Source of the DNA: Shewanella algidipiscicola
Lineage (GTDB): Bacteria; Pseudomonadota; Gammaproteobacteria; Enterobacterales; Shewanellaceae
DNA length: 64,000 nt
Direction of reading: 5' to 3'
NCBI RefSeq assembly: GCF_003605125.1
Contig: NZ_QPQT01000001.1
Location: 434,001 to 498,000 of the forward strand
In this document: positions 48,561-57,932 of the stretch, one piece after another
Layout: each line of letters opens with the position of its first letter
Numbering within the stretch: the stretch's first letter is position 1
Program-made: the position numbers and the translations under genes
The notes under the pieces: model-generated
Seen by the model: only the letters and a program-made list of their open reading frames with translations
Databases searched by the model: none
Told to the model about the DNA's origin: nothing

Positions 48561-50663
48561 ATGACACATCACACTAGAGTTCCCTTACGCCTCAGCACGC
48601 TGGCATTGGCAATCCTCAGCACTACCGTGCTTGGCGAAGGGTATGGCTTAGCATCGGCCAATCGTGACAACCTTAAAACTGAGGCTTGGCAGTGCAAGCG
48701 TTGTGCCAGCAATACAGGCACTCACGGTACTATCGGCGTAGGCGTTGCTCATAACGATGGCGAAGACAGCCATTTTGGCAATACCAGCGGTACCGATAAA
48801 GATGGCGTGGTAGCCAGCCTAGAGGGAGATATACGCCATAGGGCAGCATCGGGTTACCAAACCCACTTTACTGCCGACAAGCTAGGTTACGATAATGGAT
48901 TCGCTCAGCTCACCACTGGTAAACCTGGTCAATACAACATATCGGCCGCCTACCGCGCTATCGCCCACTATGATACCAATCAGGCTTTAACCCCCTACCA
49001 CATTCAAGCCGATGCGTGGCAGCTGCCTCAGCAATGGCAAACTGGCGCAACTACCGCGCAGATGACCGACCTACAAAGCAGCATACAACCAACGTCATTA
49101 CAGGTAGAGCGGGATCGTTACAACTTAGATGCCAGCTATATCGGCAGCTTCTATCGCGCCGAACTGGGGTATCAGTATGAGCAGCGCCAAGGACATCGCC
49201 GTGCCAGTGGCAACCTACTCACTAACAGTACCATGCTGACAGAACGTATCGATGATGCCACCGATAATGTGACCGCTAAAATTTACCTTAACGGAACAAA
49301 CTGGTTAGCAGGAATAGAGACGCAGCTCAGCCATTACAAGAACGATCAACAAGCCCTGCGTTGGCAATCGGCTTTTGCTCCCACCTTTGGCGCCGCATAC
49401 TCTGGCCAAAATGCGGTATCACCCGACAATAAAGCCTACCGTATTGCAGGCAATACCCAGTTATCCAGTGGGACTCAGCACGTATTGATGCATATAGGTT
49501 TTACCCGTATGACCCAAGATCAGTCCTACTTACCCGCCACCATTAATGGCCCCTCTCCTGTGCTGCCAACGGATAACTTAGCGGGCCAAGTTGATATTAC
49601 CGAAATGAAACTCAACTATTCAGGCCGGGTCTCTCGAGCATTGTCGCTGCGGGCCAGTTATGACTACCGTGACAGGGACAACAAAACTCAAGTTGATCTC
49701 TATCCACAGATCATCACCGACAGCTACCTCAGTGGTTACGCACACAATCTCGAATATGATCGCACCGCACAGCAGGCCAAACTTGCGGCTAAATATCGAC
49801 TGAATCGCGCCGCGTATATCGATATAGGCTACGACTATGATCACAATAATTACAGTGATTTAGACAGACAAAACCTGCAAGAGTCGACGCTATTTGCCAA
49901 AATACATTATCGCATTTCCACCCAATGGCAAGTCTGGCTCAAAGCCAGCGGTAGCGATAGAACCGGTAGCGAATACTCACCAGTCACCACCACAGTAAGT
50001 CCTAGCAACCCGTTGTTAAGAAAAAGCTATTTGGCAGACCGTGAGCGCCAACGTTACGGACTATACGGCAGCTACGCCACTGGTGCCTTCTCAGCCAGCG
50101 CCAACGCACATTGGATGCAAGATGATTACACTGACACCCTTATTGGGCTCACAAAAGTCGATACTCAAGGCTATGATCTGTCGGCACAATACGCCGTCAA
50201 CGACAATATCAACCTCAACGCCTTTGTTAATCAAGATTGGCGCGATAGCGACCAAGCTGGCAGTAGCAATTTTGGCGCGCCTAACTGGTATGCCACTTCG
50301 GCGGCAAAATCAACTCTGATCGGCGCTGGATTAGATTACGCTAACCTACTAGATAACAAGCTTAAATTAGGAATCGATTACACTTATGCCGATGGGCAAA
50401 ACGATACCGAGGTGATCCAAGGTCTGCGTTCCCCCTATGACAGTTACTATTCAACTAGACACACGCTCAATACCTTTGCTAACTACCAAATTAGCGACAA
50501 ATTTGGACTGCGTTTCGATTGGATTTTTGAACAATACCAAGATGCTGACTGGGCAAATGAAGGGCTAGCGCCAAACAGCATTCCGAATGTGTTGAGCTTT
50601 GGCGATTTAAGCCACGATTACAATGCCCACTATTTTGGGCTGACATTAAGTTATCAACTCTAA
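48561..50663 (+). CDS. mtrE: Outer-membrane beta-barrel MtrE
   Basis: MtrB/PioB-family barrel of 700 residues that sheaths MtrD and exposes MtrF. A signal peptide of about 25 residues is followed by DGYGL-like EGYGLASANRDN and a conserved CKRC (Cys-x2-Cys) near residue 46, a hallmark of MtrB proteins. Alternating hydrophobic strands run through the rest and the protein ends in LTLSYQL, with a terminal aromatic-x-Leu pattern suited to BAM recognition. RBS AGGGAG is upstream. Confidence 0.94.
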   Translation: MTHHTRVPLRLSTLALAILSTTVLGEGYGLASANRDNLKTEAWQCKRCASNTGTHGTIGVGVAHNDGEDSHFGNTSGTDKDGVVASLEGDIRHRAASGYQTHFTADKLGYDNGFAQLTTGKPGQYNISAAYRAIAHYDTNQALTPYHIQADAWQLPQQWQTGATTAQMTDLQSSIQPTSLQVERDRYNLDASYIGSFYRAELGYQYEQRQGHRRASGNLLTNSTMLTERIDDATDNVTAKIYLNGTNWLAGIETQLSHYKNDQQALRWQSAFAPTFGAAYSGQNAVSPDNKAYRIAGNTQLSSGTQHVLMHIGFTRMTQDQSYLPATINGPSPVLPTDNLAGQVDITEMKLNYSGRVSRALSLRASYDYRDRDNKTQVDLYPQIITDSYLSGYAHNLEYDRTAQQAKLAAKYRLNRAAYIDIGYDYDHNNYSDLDRQNLQESTLFAKIHYRISTQWQVWLKASGSDRTGSEYSPVTTTVSPSNPLLRKSYLADRERQRYGLYGSYATGAFSASANAHWMQDDYTDTLIGLTKVDTQGYDLSAQYAVNDNINLNAFVNQDWRDSDQAGSSNFGAPNWYATSAAKSTLIGAGLDYANLLDNKLKLGIDYTYADGQNDTEVIQGLRSPYDSYYSTRHTLNTFANYQISDKFGLRFDWIFEQYQDADWANEGLAPNSIPNVLSFGDLSHDYNAHYFGLTLSYQL

Positions 50664-50695
50664 CTGATGCCAACGACCAAATTTCCAAGGAAGAG

Positions 50696-52618
50696 ATGAT
50701 GAAAAAAATGACCCACCTTAACCGTTACGCTGCCACGCTAGCAGTGGCTTTTATCCTCAGCGCCTGCGGTGGCGATGATGGCACCCCCGGTAAACCTGGA
50801 GAGCCTGGCGGCCCACCAGCAATGACAGTCGATACCCTACAGATCACTATCGATGATGTCACTATGCAGTCTGGTATTGCCACCGTTAACTACCGTGTCA
50901 CCAACCAAGATGATGAACCGGTTGTTGGCGTGCCAAGCGCTACCTTTATCGCCGCGCAGTTGCTACCCCAAGGTTACACTAACGCGGGCAATAGCTCGCA
51001 ATGGCAGTTTTTTACCTCACAAAACTGCCCTGCTAGGTGTACTGGGGATTATGTCGACTATAAAAATGGCGACTACAGCTACACCTTTGATGCCCCCTTT
51101 GATGGCATGAATGACATTAGTTACCAAGCGGGAGCAACCCAACGACTCGTCATAAAAATGGGCGGTGACAGCCTAGCCGATGGCACAGTGCTCCCAGTGA
51201 CCAATCAGCATATTGACTGGCAAGCACCCACAACGGGGCCAAGTGCAGAGCCAGCTTACACCCGCAACATAGTGACCATGGCAACCTGTAATAGCTGCCA
51301 TAATGACTTAGCCTTTCATGGTAGTAACTACAACCAAATAGAAACCTGCGTCACTTGTCATAATGCCGATAGAGTCAGCAATCCTGACAATATTTTTCCA
51401 CAGATGGTACACGCCAAACACTTATCGGGCTTCCCTGGCTCTTTGGCTAACTGCCAAACATGCCATGTGGCTGATGATACCTTAAGTGAAAACCATAATT
51501 GGACTCGGGTTCCGACCATGGAGGCTTGCGGTGCTTGCCACAACAATATTGACTTTAAAGCAGGCCAAGGGCATCCAGCGCAAGCCGACAATGCTAACTG
51601 TATCGCCTGTCACAACCCTGATTGGACCGCCAATGTGCACAACGACGGTGGTAATGATGAGGCCCTAGGCCAGTTTGAAGCCAGCATCACATCGGCATCA
51701 CTCAATGGCGATACAGTCTCCTTTACCCTGAGCTTACGTAACCCTGCATCGGGCCAGCTTTATACAGACAGTGCCAACAACCTTAATTTCGTCGCCGATC
51801 TCCGTGTATACGCTAATTGGGGAACCAGCTTCGATTACGCCACACGTTCGCCACGCTCCATTCGCTTGCAAGAGGAAGTCCCCATAGCAGGCAGCGATGG
51901 TCGCTATAGCTATCAAATCACTGGCGTCACAGTGCCCGCTGGCACCGAGATGGATTTAGGCGCCTTAGCCATACAAGGCAAGGTTTGTGCCGCCAATGGC
52001 GTATTAGGCGACTGTAGTGACACCACAAACAGTGAAGTTAACATCAAGTCGAGCCACCAATTCTTTAGCGCACAAGCACTAAGCGATAGCGGTCGACGAG
52101 TCGTGGTCACTAATGACACATGTGGGAGTTGTCATGGCGATCAACAACTTAATTTCCACGGATCACGCAATGATTTAGAAGGACAATGTCAGCTGTGTCA
52201 TAACCCTAATATGGTTGCCGATGCCACCGATAACCCCTCTACCGCTACCGCCGATTACAAGCACCTAGTGCATGGGATACACAGTGGCCAACGTGAAGGT
52301 TATGAGTCGATTAACTATCCTGGAAACTTAGGTAATTGTGCGCAGTGTCATAGCCAACAAGCTGGCGTATTAACCGCAGGATTGCCACTGTATGCGGGCG
52401 TAAAACCACTGGCCATTACGGGCGATTTATACACTAGCCCTACCGCCGCCATCTGCAGCGATTGCCACGCCAGTGATAGCGCCACCAACCATATGGTGCA
52501 GCAAGGCGCCGTATTTAAGGGTTCCTTAGCCGATGCCAGCGCCTTGACCGAAAGCTGTACCACCTGTCACGGTCAAGGCGCAAGCGCCGATGTACTCAAG
52601 GTTCACCCGATCAAGTAA
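50696..52618 (+). CDS. mtrF: Outer-surface decaheme lipoprotein MtrF
   Basis: OmcA/MtrC-family cytochrome of 640 residues. Lipobox LSAC (Cys about residue 24) followed by a Gly/Asp-rich linker. Two pentahaem domains are visible: CNSCH, CVTCH, CQTCH, CGACH, CIACH and CGSCH, CQLCH, CAQCH, CSDCH, CTTCH, ten in all. Between them is a beta domain with C-x8-C (CAANGVLGDC), the conserved disulfide of domain III in MtrC/MtrF. It takes electrons from MtrD through MtrE and passes them to external acceptors. An additional CPARC pair sits in domain I. Confidence 0.94.
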   Translation: MMKKMTHLNRYAATLAVAFILSACGGDDGTPGKPGEPGGPPAMTVDTLQITIDDVTMQSGIATVNYRVTNQDDEPVVGVPSATFIAAQLLPQGYTNAGNSSQWQFFTSQNCPARCTGDYVDYKNGDYSYTFDAPFDGMNDISYQAGATQRLVIKMGGDSLADGTVLPVTNQHIDWQAPTTGPSAEPAYTRNIVTMATCNSCHNDLAFHGSNYNQIETCVTCHNADRVSNPDNIFPQMVHAKHLSGFPGSLANCQTCHVADDTLSENHNWTRVPTMEACGACHNNIDFKAGQGHPAQADNANCIACHNPDWTANVHNDGGNDEALGQFEASITSASLNGDTVSFTLSLRNPASGQLYTDSANNLNFVADLRVYANWGTSFDYATRSPRSIRLQEEVPIAGSDGRYSYQITGVTVPAGTEMDLGALAIQGKVCAANGVLGDCSDTTNSEVNIKSSHQFFSAQALSDSGRRVVVTNDTCGSCHGDQQLNFHGSRNDLEGQCQLCHNPNMVADATDNPSTATADYKHLVHGIHSGQREGYESINYPGNLGNCAQCHSQQAGVLTAGLPLYAGVKPLAITGDLYTSPTAAICSDCHASDSATNHMVQQGAVFKGSLADASALTESCTTCHGQGASADVLKVHPIK

Positions 52619-52622
52619 TAAC

Positions 52623-52653
52623 GATGTGCGCTAGGTGCTCTCTAGCGCACATC
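52623..52653 (+). terminator. Long hairpin between mtrF and omcA
   Basis: A 12-bp perfect stem (GATGTGCGCTAG / CTAGCGCACATC) with a 7-base loop begins 5 bases after the mtrF stop. T residues follow only loosely, so it may be a partial terminator or a processing/stability element. Confidence 0.65.
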
Positions 52654-52698
52654 TCTTAAGCGACTTTTGAAAACGCACAATTTATGGAACGCATAATT

Positions 52699-54846
52699 AT
52701 GGATATAAAAGCAAAAAGTACCCCATGGAGTGTTATCGCTCTGGCGTGTAGCACGTTATTAATCGGTTGCGGCAGTGACGGAGACGATGGCAAAGATGGC
52801 GTCGATGGCCCTATTGGAGTCAATATTGATTCAACATCGACCATCATGGCTGAATTTACCCAAGCCTCAATTACAGATGGTGTCGTCAGCGTTGATTTTA
52901 AATTAGAAAACGCCAATGGCGTTGCAGTGCTGGGCCTTAATAAAGACTATGATATCCGTTTTGGTATCGCGCAACTGGCGCCGGTTACAGAGACAATCGA
53001 GGGTGAGGTTTATGATAGGGGTTTACAGTGGCAGGCCTATATTAATACCTTAAAAGAACCGGGCACACTGCCGGATGATGCTACCGGGCTAAATCCATCG
53101 CCACAGTATCAAGCCAATGTCGAAGCCGCCAGCAACTGTGACGATTGCCTTGTCGACAACCTCGATGGCAGCTATAGCTACACTTTCCAGCAAAATATCG
53201 CCAACGTTACCGAGCCGCTGACGATTACTTATGGTGCCGACAATACCCACAGAGTGACGTTAGAATTAGAATTGGAACAAGCAACGGCCAATGCCCATCA
53301 CGATTGGCAGCCCTCAACAGGCGCTACTGATGACATTCAAACCCGCAATGTGGTGACTATTGACAGCTGTTTCACCTGTCATCAGCCAGAAAGCTTAGCA
53401 CTGCATGGCGGTCGACGCATCGCATTAGAAAACTGCGCCAGTTGTCATACATCAACCTCGGGCGATCCTGAAAGCGGTAACAGCGTCGACTTTACTTACA
53501 TGATCCATGCCATTCATAAAGGGCAAGACAGGCAAATCAGCACCCCTGATGGATTAGTACCTGCGCCTTATAAGATTGTGGGTTATGGCGGTAGTTTACA
53601 CGACTATGGCAAAGTCACCTTCCCGCAAAAGCCTGCCGCCAATTGTGCCTCATGCCATGTTGAAGGCGCTGGTGCTCCGGCGAATGCGGATCTGTTTAAA
53701 GCCGATCTGAGCAACACGGCATGTGTCGCATGTCACAGCGAAAAGCCCTCACAAAATCATACTGATACCAACTGTATGGTCTGCCATAACGCCACCGATA
53801 CGTACCCAGGTACAGGCAATGCGGAAAAACGTCATGGTGACGTATTACAAGCATATGTTGACGCCGAAGCCATGGGAGTCAGCTTTAGTAATATCGGGCT
53901 CGATGCCAATGGTAAACTGATGTTTGATGTACAAGTGACCGATGCTAGTGGCGCACCTATTGCCAGTGAGTTTGTCGATCAAAGTACCCGAGTCGTAGTC
54001 GCATGGGATACTGACAAAGATTACCCCGCGTATGCCGATGCTCCTTATAGCGGTCGCCGTATACGTTTATCTGAAGGTAGCTATGATGCCGCCACCATGA
54101 CTTACACTTTACTTGGCAGCAACTTCGATCTGCCTGCAGATGCCGATGGTAAAACCTTCGAATTATGGTCAACCATTGAGGTCTGTTTCAATAATGGCGG
54201 TTATGGTGTGGCCCAAGTGGTCATGACAGCCTGTAGCGATAACACCCGCAGCGTTGCCGTTAAAGAGCCGCCTTATCAGTTTGTCTGGGCAGGCTCAGGC
54301 CTCGATGCTAACGCACAAACGGCCATGCGCCGCAGTATTATCGACAGTGCTAAATGTCAGGGCTGTCATAATCAAGAAAATCATCACTATAACAACGGCT
54401 ACAATTGTCAGACTTGTCATACCGCTGATAAAACGACCCGTTCTGACAGTGACTATCCAGGTGGCCAAAAATCCACAAGTTTTGCCTTTAAAGCGCATGA
54501 GGCGCCAGGCCACTACCTCAAATATGCCGGAGTGCAATCGGGCACCATCTTAAAAACCGATTGTAGTACCTGTCATACCGACAATGGTATTGCACTGGGC
54601 CGCGCAAGTGAGCGCGTATGGCGCTATGGTGACACCACTACCGGAGCCGATATCTGGGTTTCGTCAGATGCAGGTACCTGTTTAAGCTGTCACCAGAAAT
54701 ACCTCAGTGACGCTGGCGCAAGTCATATTGAAACCAATGGCGGTATTCTCGATGGTACTAGCGTCGATGATGTCAGAACCCGAGCGGCAGAAGCCTGTTC
54801 GACCTGTCACACCCCCACGCAATTGCGCTCAATCCACGGTGGATAA
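52699..54846 (+). CDS. omcA: Outer-membrane decaheme cytochrome OmcA
   Basis: Surface lipoprotein of 715 residues, nearly co-linear with S. oneidensis OmcA. Lipobox LIGC with Gly-Ser-Asp linker (GCGSDGDDGKDG). Ten CXXCH: CFTCH, CASCH, CASCH, CVACH, CMVCH, CQGCH, CQTCH, CSTCH, CLSCH, CSTCH. Family-specific segments include HQPESLALHGGRR, ENANGVAVLGL and the C-terminal CHTPTQLRSIHGG, in which Thr-Pro-Thr next to haem 10 corresponds to the proposed hematite-binding motif. C-x15-C in domain III. ATG 52699 has GGAA upstream. OmcA interacts with MtrC and reduces minerals and electrodes. Confidence 0.94.
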   Translation: MDIKAKSTPWSVIALACSTLLIGCGSDGDDGKDGVDGPIGVNIDSTSTIMAEFTQASITDGVVSVDFKLENANGVAVLGLNKDYDIRFGIAQLAPVTETIEGEVYDRGLQWQAYINTLKEPGTLPDDATGLNPSPQYQANVEAASNCDDCLVDNLDGSYSYTFQQNIANVTEPLTITYGADNTHRVTLELELEQATANAHHDWQPSTGATDDIQTRNVVTIDSCFTCHQPESLALHGGRRIALENCASCHTSTSGDPESGNSVDFTYMIHAIHKGQDRQISTPDGLVPAPYKIVGYGGSLHDYGKVTFPQKPAANCASCHVEGAGAPANADLFKADLSNTACVACHSEKPSQNHTDTNCMVCHNATDTYPGTGNAEKRHGDVLQAYVDAEAMGVSFSNIGLDANGKLMFDVQVTDASGAPIASEFVDQSTRVVVAWDTDKDYPAYADAPYSGRRIRLSEGSYDAATMTYTLLGSNFDLPADADGKTFELWSTIEVCFNNGGYGVAQVVMTACSDNTRSVAVKEPPYQFVWAGSGLDANAQTAMRRSIIDSAKCQGCHNQENHHYNNGYNCQTCHTADKTTRSDSDYPGGQKSTSFAFKAHEAPGHYLKYAGVQSGTILKTDCSTCHTDNGIALGRASERVWRYGDTTTGADIWVSSDAGTCLSCHQKYLSDAGASHIETNGGILDGTSVDDVRTRAAEACSTCHTPTQLRSIHGG

Positions 54847-54959
54847 TCTACAACGTTAACCTGATGTCCTAGCCGCTAGGGAACGCCTTAGCGGCGAAAG
54901 CCCATACCTTAACCGTGAATTGGCTAGCTGATTCAGGCTTTAAAAGACATTACCCCCCC

Positions 54960-54982
54960 AAAGGAGGCTTGCCTCCTTTTTT
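54960..54982 (+). terminator. Terminator after omcA
   Basis: AAGGAGGC / GCCTCCTT stem with a 2-base loop followed by T, about 114 bases after the omcA stop. It separates mtrDEF-omcA from the next gene. Confidence 0.85.
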
Positions 54983-55445
54983 ACTGCCCAGCAATAAACT
55001 GTAACCCCAGCAATTAAAGCCACTAGAATAATCCACTTTATCTCAATCGGCTTTGCAAACAATCTTTTCACATAAGCGTCACATCACAGTTCACAGGATC
55101 GCTAAAGTGGCGTGACCACAATGCGATAGCATTTGCCCAAAACCTTTTACAAGTACAGCTCAGCTGTTAATTTTTATCTTTTGGGTAGGGTTTAATTCTG
55201 CATCGACCATTTATCTTATCCAATTCGACTACCTCTAAAGAAATAGTCAGATCTCAATCACATAAAGCAATTAAAACAACTGCTAAATCGTTGCGCCTTA
55301 GATAGCCTTAGAGGTGGAAATTTAATTCCACACACTAATTGAGTGTTTTACAAATTTATAAATAGAAACGGTTCTCAATTTTGAGGCCTGTTTTTAAAAC
55401 AGAACAACTCAATAGTGATGATTAAAACTATTGCAGGGAATAATC
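54983..55445 (+). promoter_or_regulatory. Long leader region of the OmcA-like paralogue
   Basis: About 460 bases with no gene. It contains a block (55221-55266, CAATTCGACTACCTCTAAAG..AAATAG..AGATCT..TCACA) that recurs upstream of mtrC, and TTTATAAATAGAAACGGTTC, which matches TTATAATGAGAACGGTTC before mtrC. The TCACA looks like a CRP half-site. These shared elements are the likely promoter. Confidence 0.6.
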
Positions 55446-57599
55446 ATGATGAAAAAGTTCAATTTTAATGCAGCGACCAAAGCTGTATTAGGTGCAGGGC
55501 TTCTTTCTTTAGCACTTTCAGGTTGCGGCAGCGACGGAAAAGATGGTGAAGACGGAAAACCAGGTCCTATAGGTAATGCCATAGGTTCAGTTTCGCATCT
55601 TGATGCAAACATCCAATCAGCAAGCGTTGATGATGCAGGCATCCTAACAGTCAATTTCAATCTCACTGACGCAAATGGCGTTGCTGTATTCGACCTAAAA
55701 CATGGCGATATTGGTGCCGTATCATTTGGCCGTGTAGGCAGTGAAGATGAGGTCGGCAGCACAGATTTAGAAGGGAATCCTCGTGAGATTTGGCTAAGTT
55801 ACTTCAATAAAGATAAAGGTGAAGGTTACTATACTGGCTCTTCTTATTTCAAAGGCAGTGAATGTGAAACCTGTCTTACCGACAACGGTGACGGCAGCTA
55901 CACCCTAACCCTAGACAAAGCAATCGACACCTTAGATAAATATGCTTATGACGCCAACGCGACCAACGGTATTTATCTTGGTGTGAAAGCGAGTAACAAT
56001 GCAGGTCACACCCTAGTTAATAATAGTTTCTACTATTGGCAACCTAGCTCTGACACAGCTCAAGATAAGCCAAAAGCAATCATCGCCGATGAAACTTGTC
56101 AAAACTGTCACCGCCCTGGTCAAGACGGCGCATTATCGATGCATGGCGGCAAGCATGTCACACTCGAGTCATGTACTTTCTGTCATACAGACTACAACTC
56201 TTACATGAAAGATGACAAAGATGCAGACGGGAATGTCATTGGCGCACATGAGGTGGACGGTTCGATTAAAGGCATGGCTCACGAGATCCATAGCCACGCA
56301 ACCTTCAACGGTGTTTATCCTCAATCAGCATCTAACTGTCAAACTTGTCACCAAGCAGATGAAAATCTTGCTATGGCTGATGCATGGAAGGCGGATTTAG
56401 ATACAGCCACCTGTATGAACTGTCACAACAGCCAATATGGCGTGCCAAGCTGGCATTGGGACACGGCTAACAATCAAATTGCTGAGAGTAAACAAAATTG
56501 TGTTAGCTGCCACAACGATCCAGATGGCGGTTATCGCGGTGCAGAGTCAGGACATTATCTTAAAAATGATAATGCACAAGCAGCAATGGCTAAAGTAACC
56601 TTCAACAGCATGAGTTACAGTGCCGATACCAAAACAGTCACGGCCAACATGACAGTCACCTCTGGTGACACCATTGTCACTTTGGCTCAAATTGATCCAA
56701 CGCCATATAAATATGGTGGGTATACCAGTGCCATCGTGTTTAACGGCGTGGTCAATGATGACTTTATCGTTAACTATCAGAAAGTCGGTTATGGCAACTT
56801 TACCGCAGGTGAAGAAGGTAGCATCAATGTCACCATTCCGGATGGGGACTTTGAGGTTGCTAAAGTGATGGAAACCGAAGGTGTCAGCGTCGCTTTAAGT
56901 AGCCAACTGCACATCTGTTTCGATGGCAAAGGTGCTGTCGCGGATTGTACGCTAAGTGATGATGGTACAGAAGCTACCAATGCTGGCCCCTATGTGCCAT
57001 CTGATACCGCTTACTTTGCCGTTGATGGTACTAAAGTCGATAAGTCACCTCGTATCCAACATACTGAAATGACCGCTTGTCAACAATGTCATACTACTGA
57101 GATTAAACACCGTTTCAGTAATGATATCGACGGCTGTGCAAGCTGCCACAACGGCACTCGTGACAAGAAAGGCACTGGTTCTTCAAACCTAGCCTATATC
57201 GTTCACAGCAAGCACTATGTTTATGACAGTAATGGTGAAATGTTCTTTAAGAAAACTGAGTGTCAAGCCTGTCACGGTGACAATGGCTTCTCTCTGAGTA
57301 AAATCGCCCCTACTGCTGCACCTGTAGCATACGGTAAAAATGATACTGAGCAATTAGTGGTATCACCACAGACAGCTGCTTGTGTGAGTTGTCACCAAGG
57401 CCCCTATGGTATCGATGATGCCACTGCGGCGCACATCAAGACCAACGGTGGTTTACTCAAAGAAGAGGGTGCTCCACTGACCACTTTAGGTGTACCAGCA
57501 TCTGCATATGACACGCTCAATCCAGCAGAAACCTGCTCAACTTGTCATAAAGACAGCCAACTACTTGAAGCACACTCCAACTGGGGTAGCAGTCACTAG
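55446..57599 (+). CDS. OmcA/MtrC-family decaheme surface lipoprotein, additional paralogue
   Basis: A fourth surface cytochrome, 717 residues, absent from the canonical mtrDEF-omcA-mtrCAB layout. Lipobox LSGC and a GSDGKDGEDGKPG linker; the signal peptide (MMKKFNFNAATKAVLGAGLL) closely resembles that of S. oneidensis OmcA as I recall it. Ten CXXCH: CQNCH, CTFCH, CQTCH, CMNCH, CVSCH, CQQCH, CASCH, CQACH, CVSCH, CSTCH. Domain III has C-x9-C. Residues after haem 10 (CHKDSQLLEAHS) lack the Thr-Pro-Thr/Ser motif. Nearest relatives are OmcA-like proteins; UndA is unlikely because UndA has eleven haems. Related genes in other Shewanella have been given symbols such as mtrG or mtrH, which I do not assign. 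Confidence 0.88.
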   Translation: MMKKFNFNAATKAVLGAGLLSLALSGCGSDGKDGEDGKPGPIGNAIGSVSHLDANIQSASVDDAGILTVNFNLTDANGVAVFDLKHGDIGAVSFGRVGSEDEVGSTDLEGNPREIWLSYFNKDKGEGYYTGSSYFKGSECETCLTDNGDGSYTLTLDKAIDTLDKYAYDANATNGIYLGVKASNNAGHTLVNNSFYYWQPSSDTAQDKPKAIIADETCQNCHRPGQDGALSMHGGKHVTLESCTFCHTDYNSYMKDDKDADGNVIGAHEVDGSIKGMAHEIHSHATFNGVYPQSASNCQTCHQADENLAMADAWKADLDTATCMNCHNSQYGVPSWHWDTANNQIAESKQNCVSCHNDPDGGYRGAESGHYLKNDNAQAAMAKVTFNSMSYSADTKTVTANMTVTSGDTIVTLAQIDPTPYKYGGYTSAIVFNGVVNDDFIVNYQKVGYGNFTAGEEGSINVTIPDGDFEVAKVMETEGVSVALSSQLHICFDGKGAVADCTLSDDGTEATNAGPYVPSDTAYFAVDGTKVDKSPRIQHTEMTACQQCHTTEIKHRFSNDIDGCASCHNGTRDKKGTGSSNLAYIVHSKHYVYDSNGEMFFKKTECQACHGDNGFSLSKIAPTAAPVAYGKNDTEQLVVSPQTAACVSCHQGPYGIDDATAAHIKTNGGLLKEEGAPLTTLGVPASAYDTLNPAETCSTCHKDSQLLEAHSNWGSSH

Positions 57600-57612
57600 T
57601 CGGTAACCCCGC

Positions 57613-57643
57613 CAAAGGGAGGCTTAGCCTCCCTTTGTTTTTT
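57613..57643 (+). terminator. Terminator after the OmcA-like paralogue
   Basis: CAAAGGGAGGCT / AGCCTCCCTTTG stem with a 1-3 base loop followed by a T-run, about 14 bases after the stop codon. mtrC is therefore expressed from its own promoter. Confidence 0.9.
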
Positions 57644-57731
57644 CAGTAAAACAATATAGTGACAACGTAAGCAATTGCGTTAAGCCAATGTAATACGCCT
57701 GTTTTTTTGATCTTCCTCGCGCTTTAGCTTC

Positions 57732-57932
57732 CAATCTAACTACCTCTTTAGAAATAGAAAGATCTTGGTCACACATTAGACTAAGTTCGGCAGATTTTAA
57801 CCGCTTGTTACGTTACGATTTCGGTGGGGATTTCTATTTCCAGCATTGACTTAGGTTGCACTACTTATAATGAGAACGGTTCAGAAAACTGACCATGCAC
57901 TTAAGACGATGCCAAACCTATGCAGGGAAAAT
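57732..57932 (+). promoter_or_regulatory. mtrC leader and promoter region
   Basis: The block CAATCTAACTACCTCTTTAGAAATAG..AGATCT..TCACA at 57732-57777 matches the corresponding block before the OmcA-like paralogue. A TATAAT at 57866 followed by GAGAACGGTTC is a plausible -10 with the downstream conserved segment; the RBS CAGGGAAAAT is shared too. TCACA near 57771 resembles a CRP half-site. Confidence 0.6.

Noticed and set aside
55446..57599. Identification of the extra cytochrome as UndA
   Set aside because: Only ten CXXCH motifs were counted; UndA proteins have eleven.
57866..57871. TTGACT at about 57846 as the -35 partner of TATAAT before mtrC
   Set aside because: The spacer is only about 14 bases, too short for a standard sigma-70 promoter; the -10 assignment is kept but without a -35.
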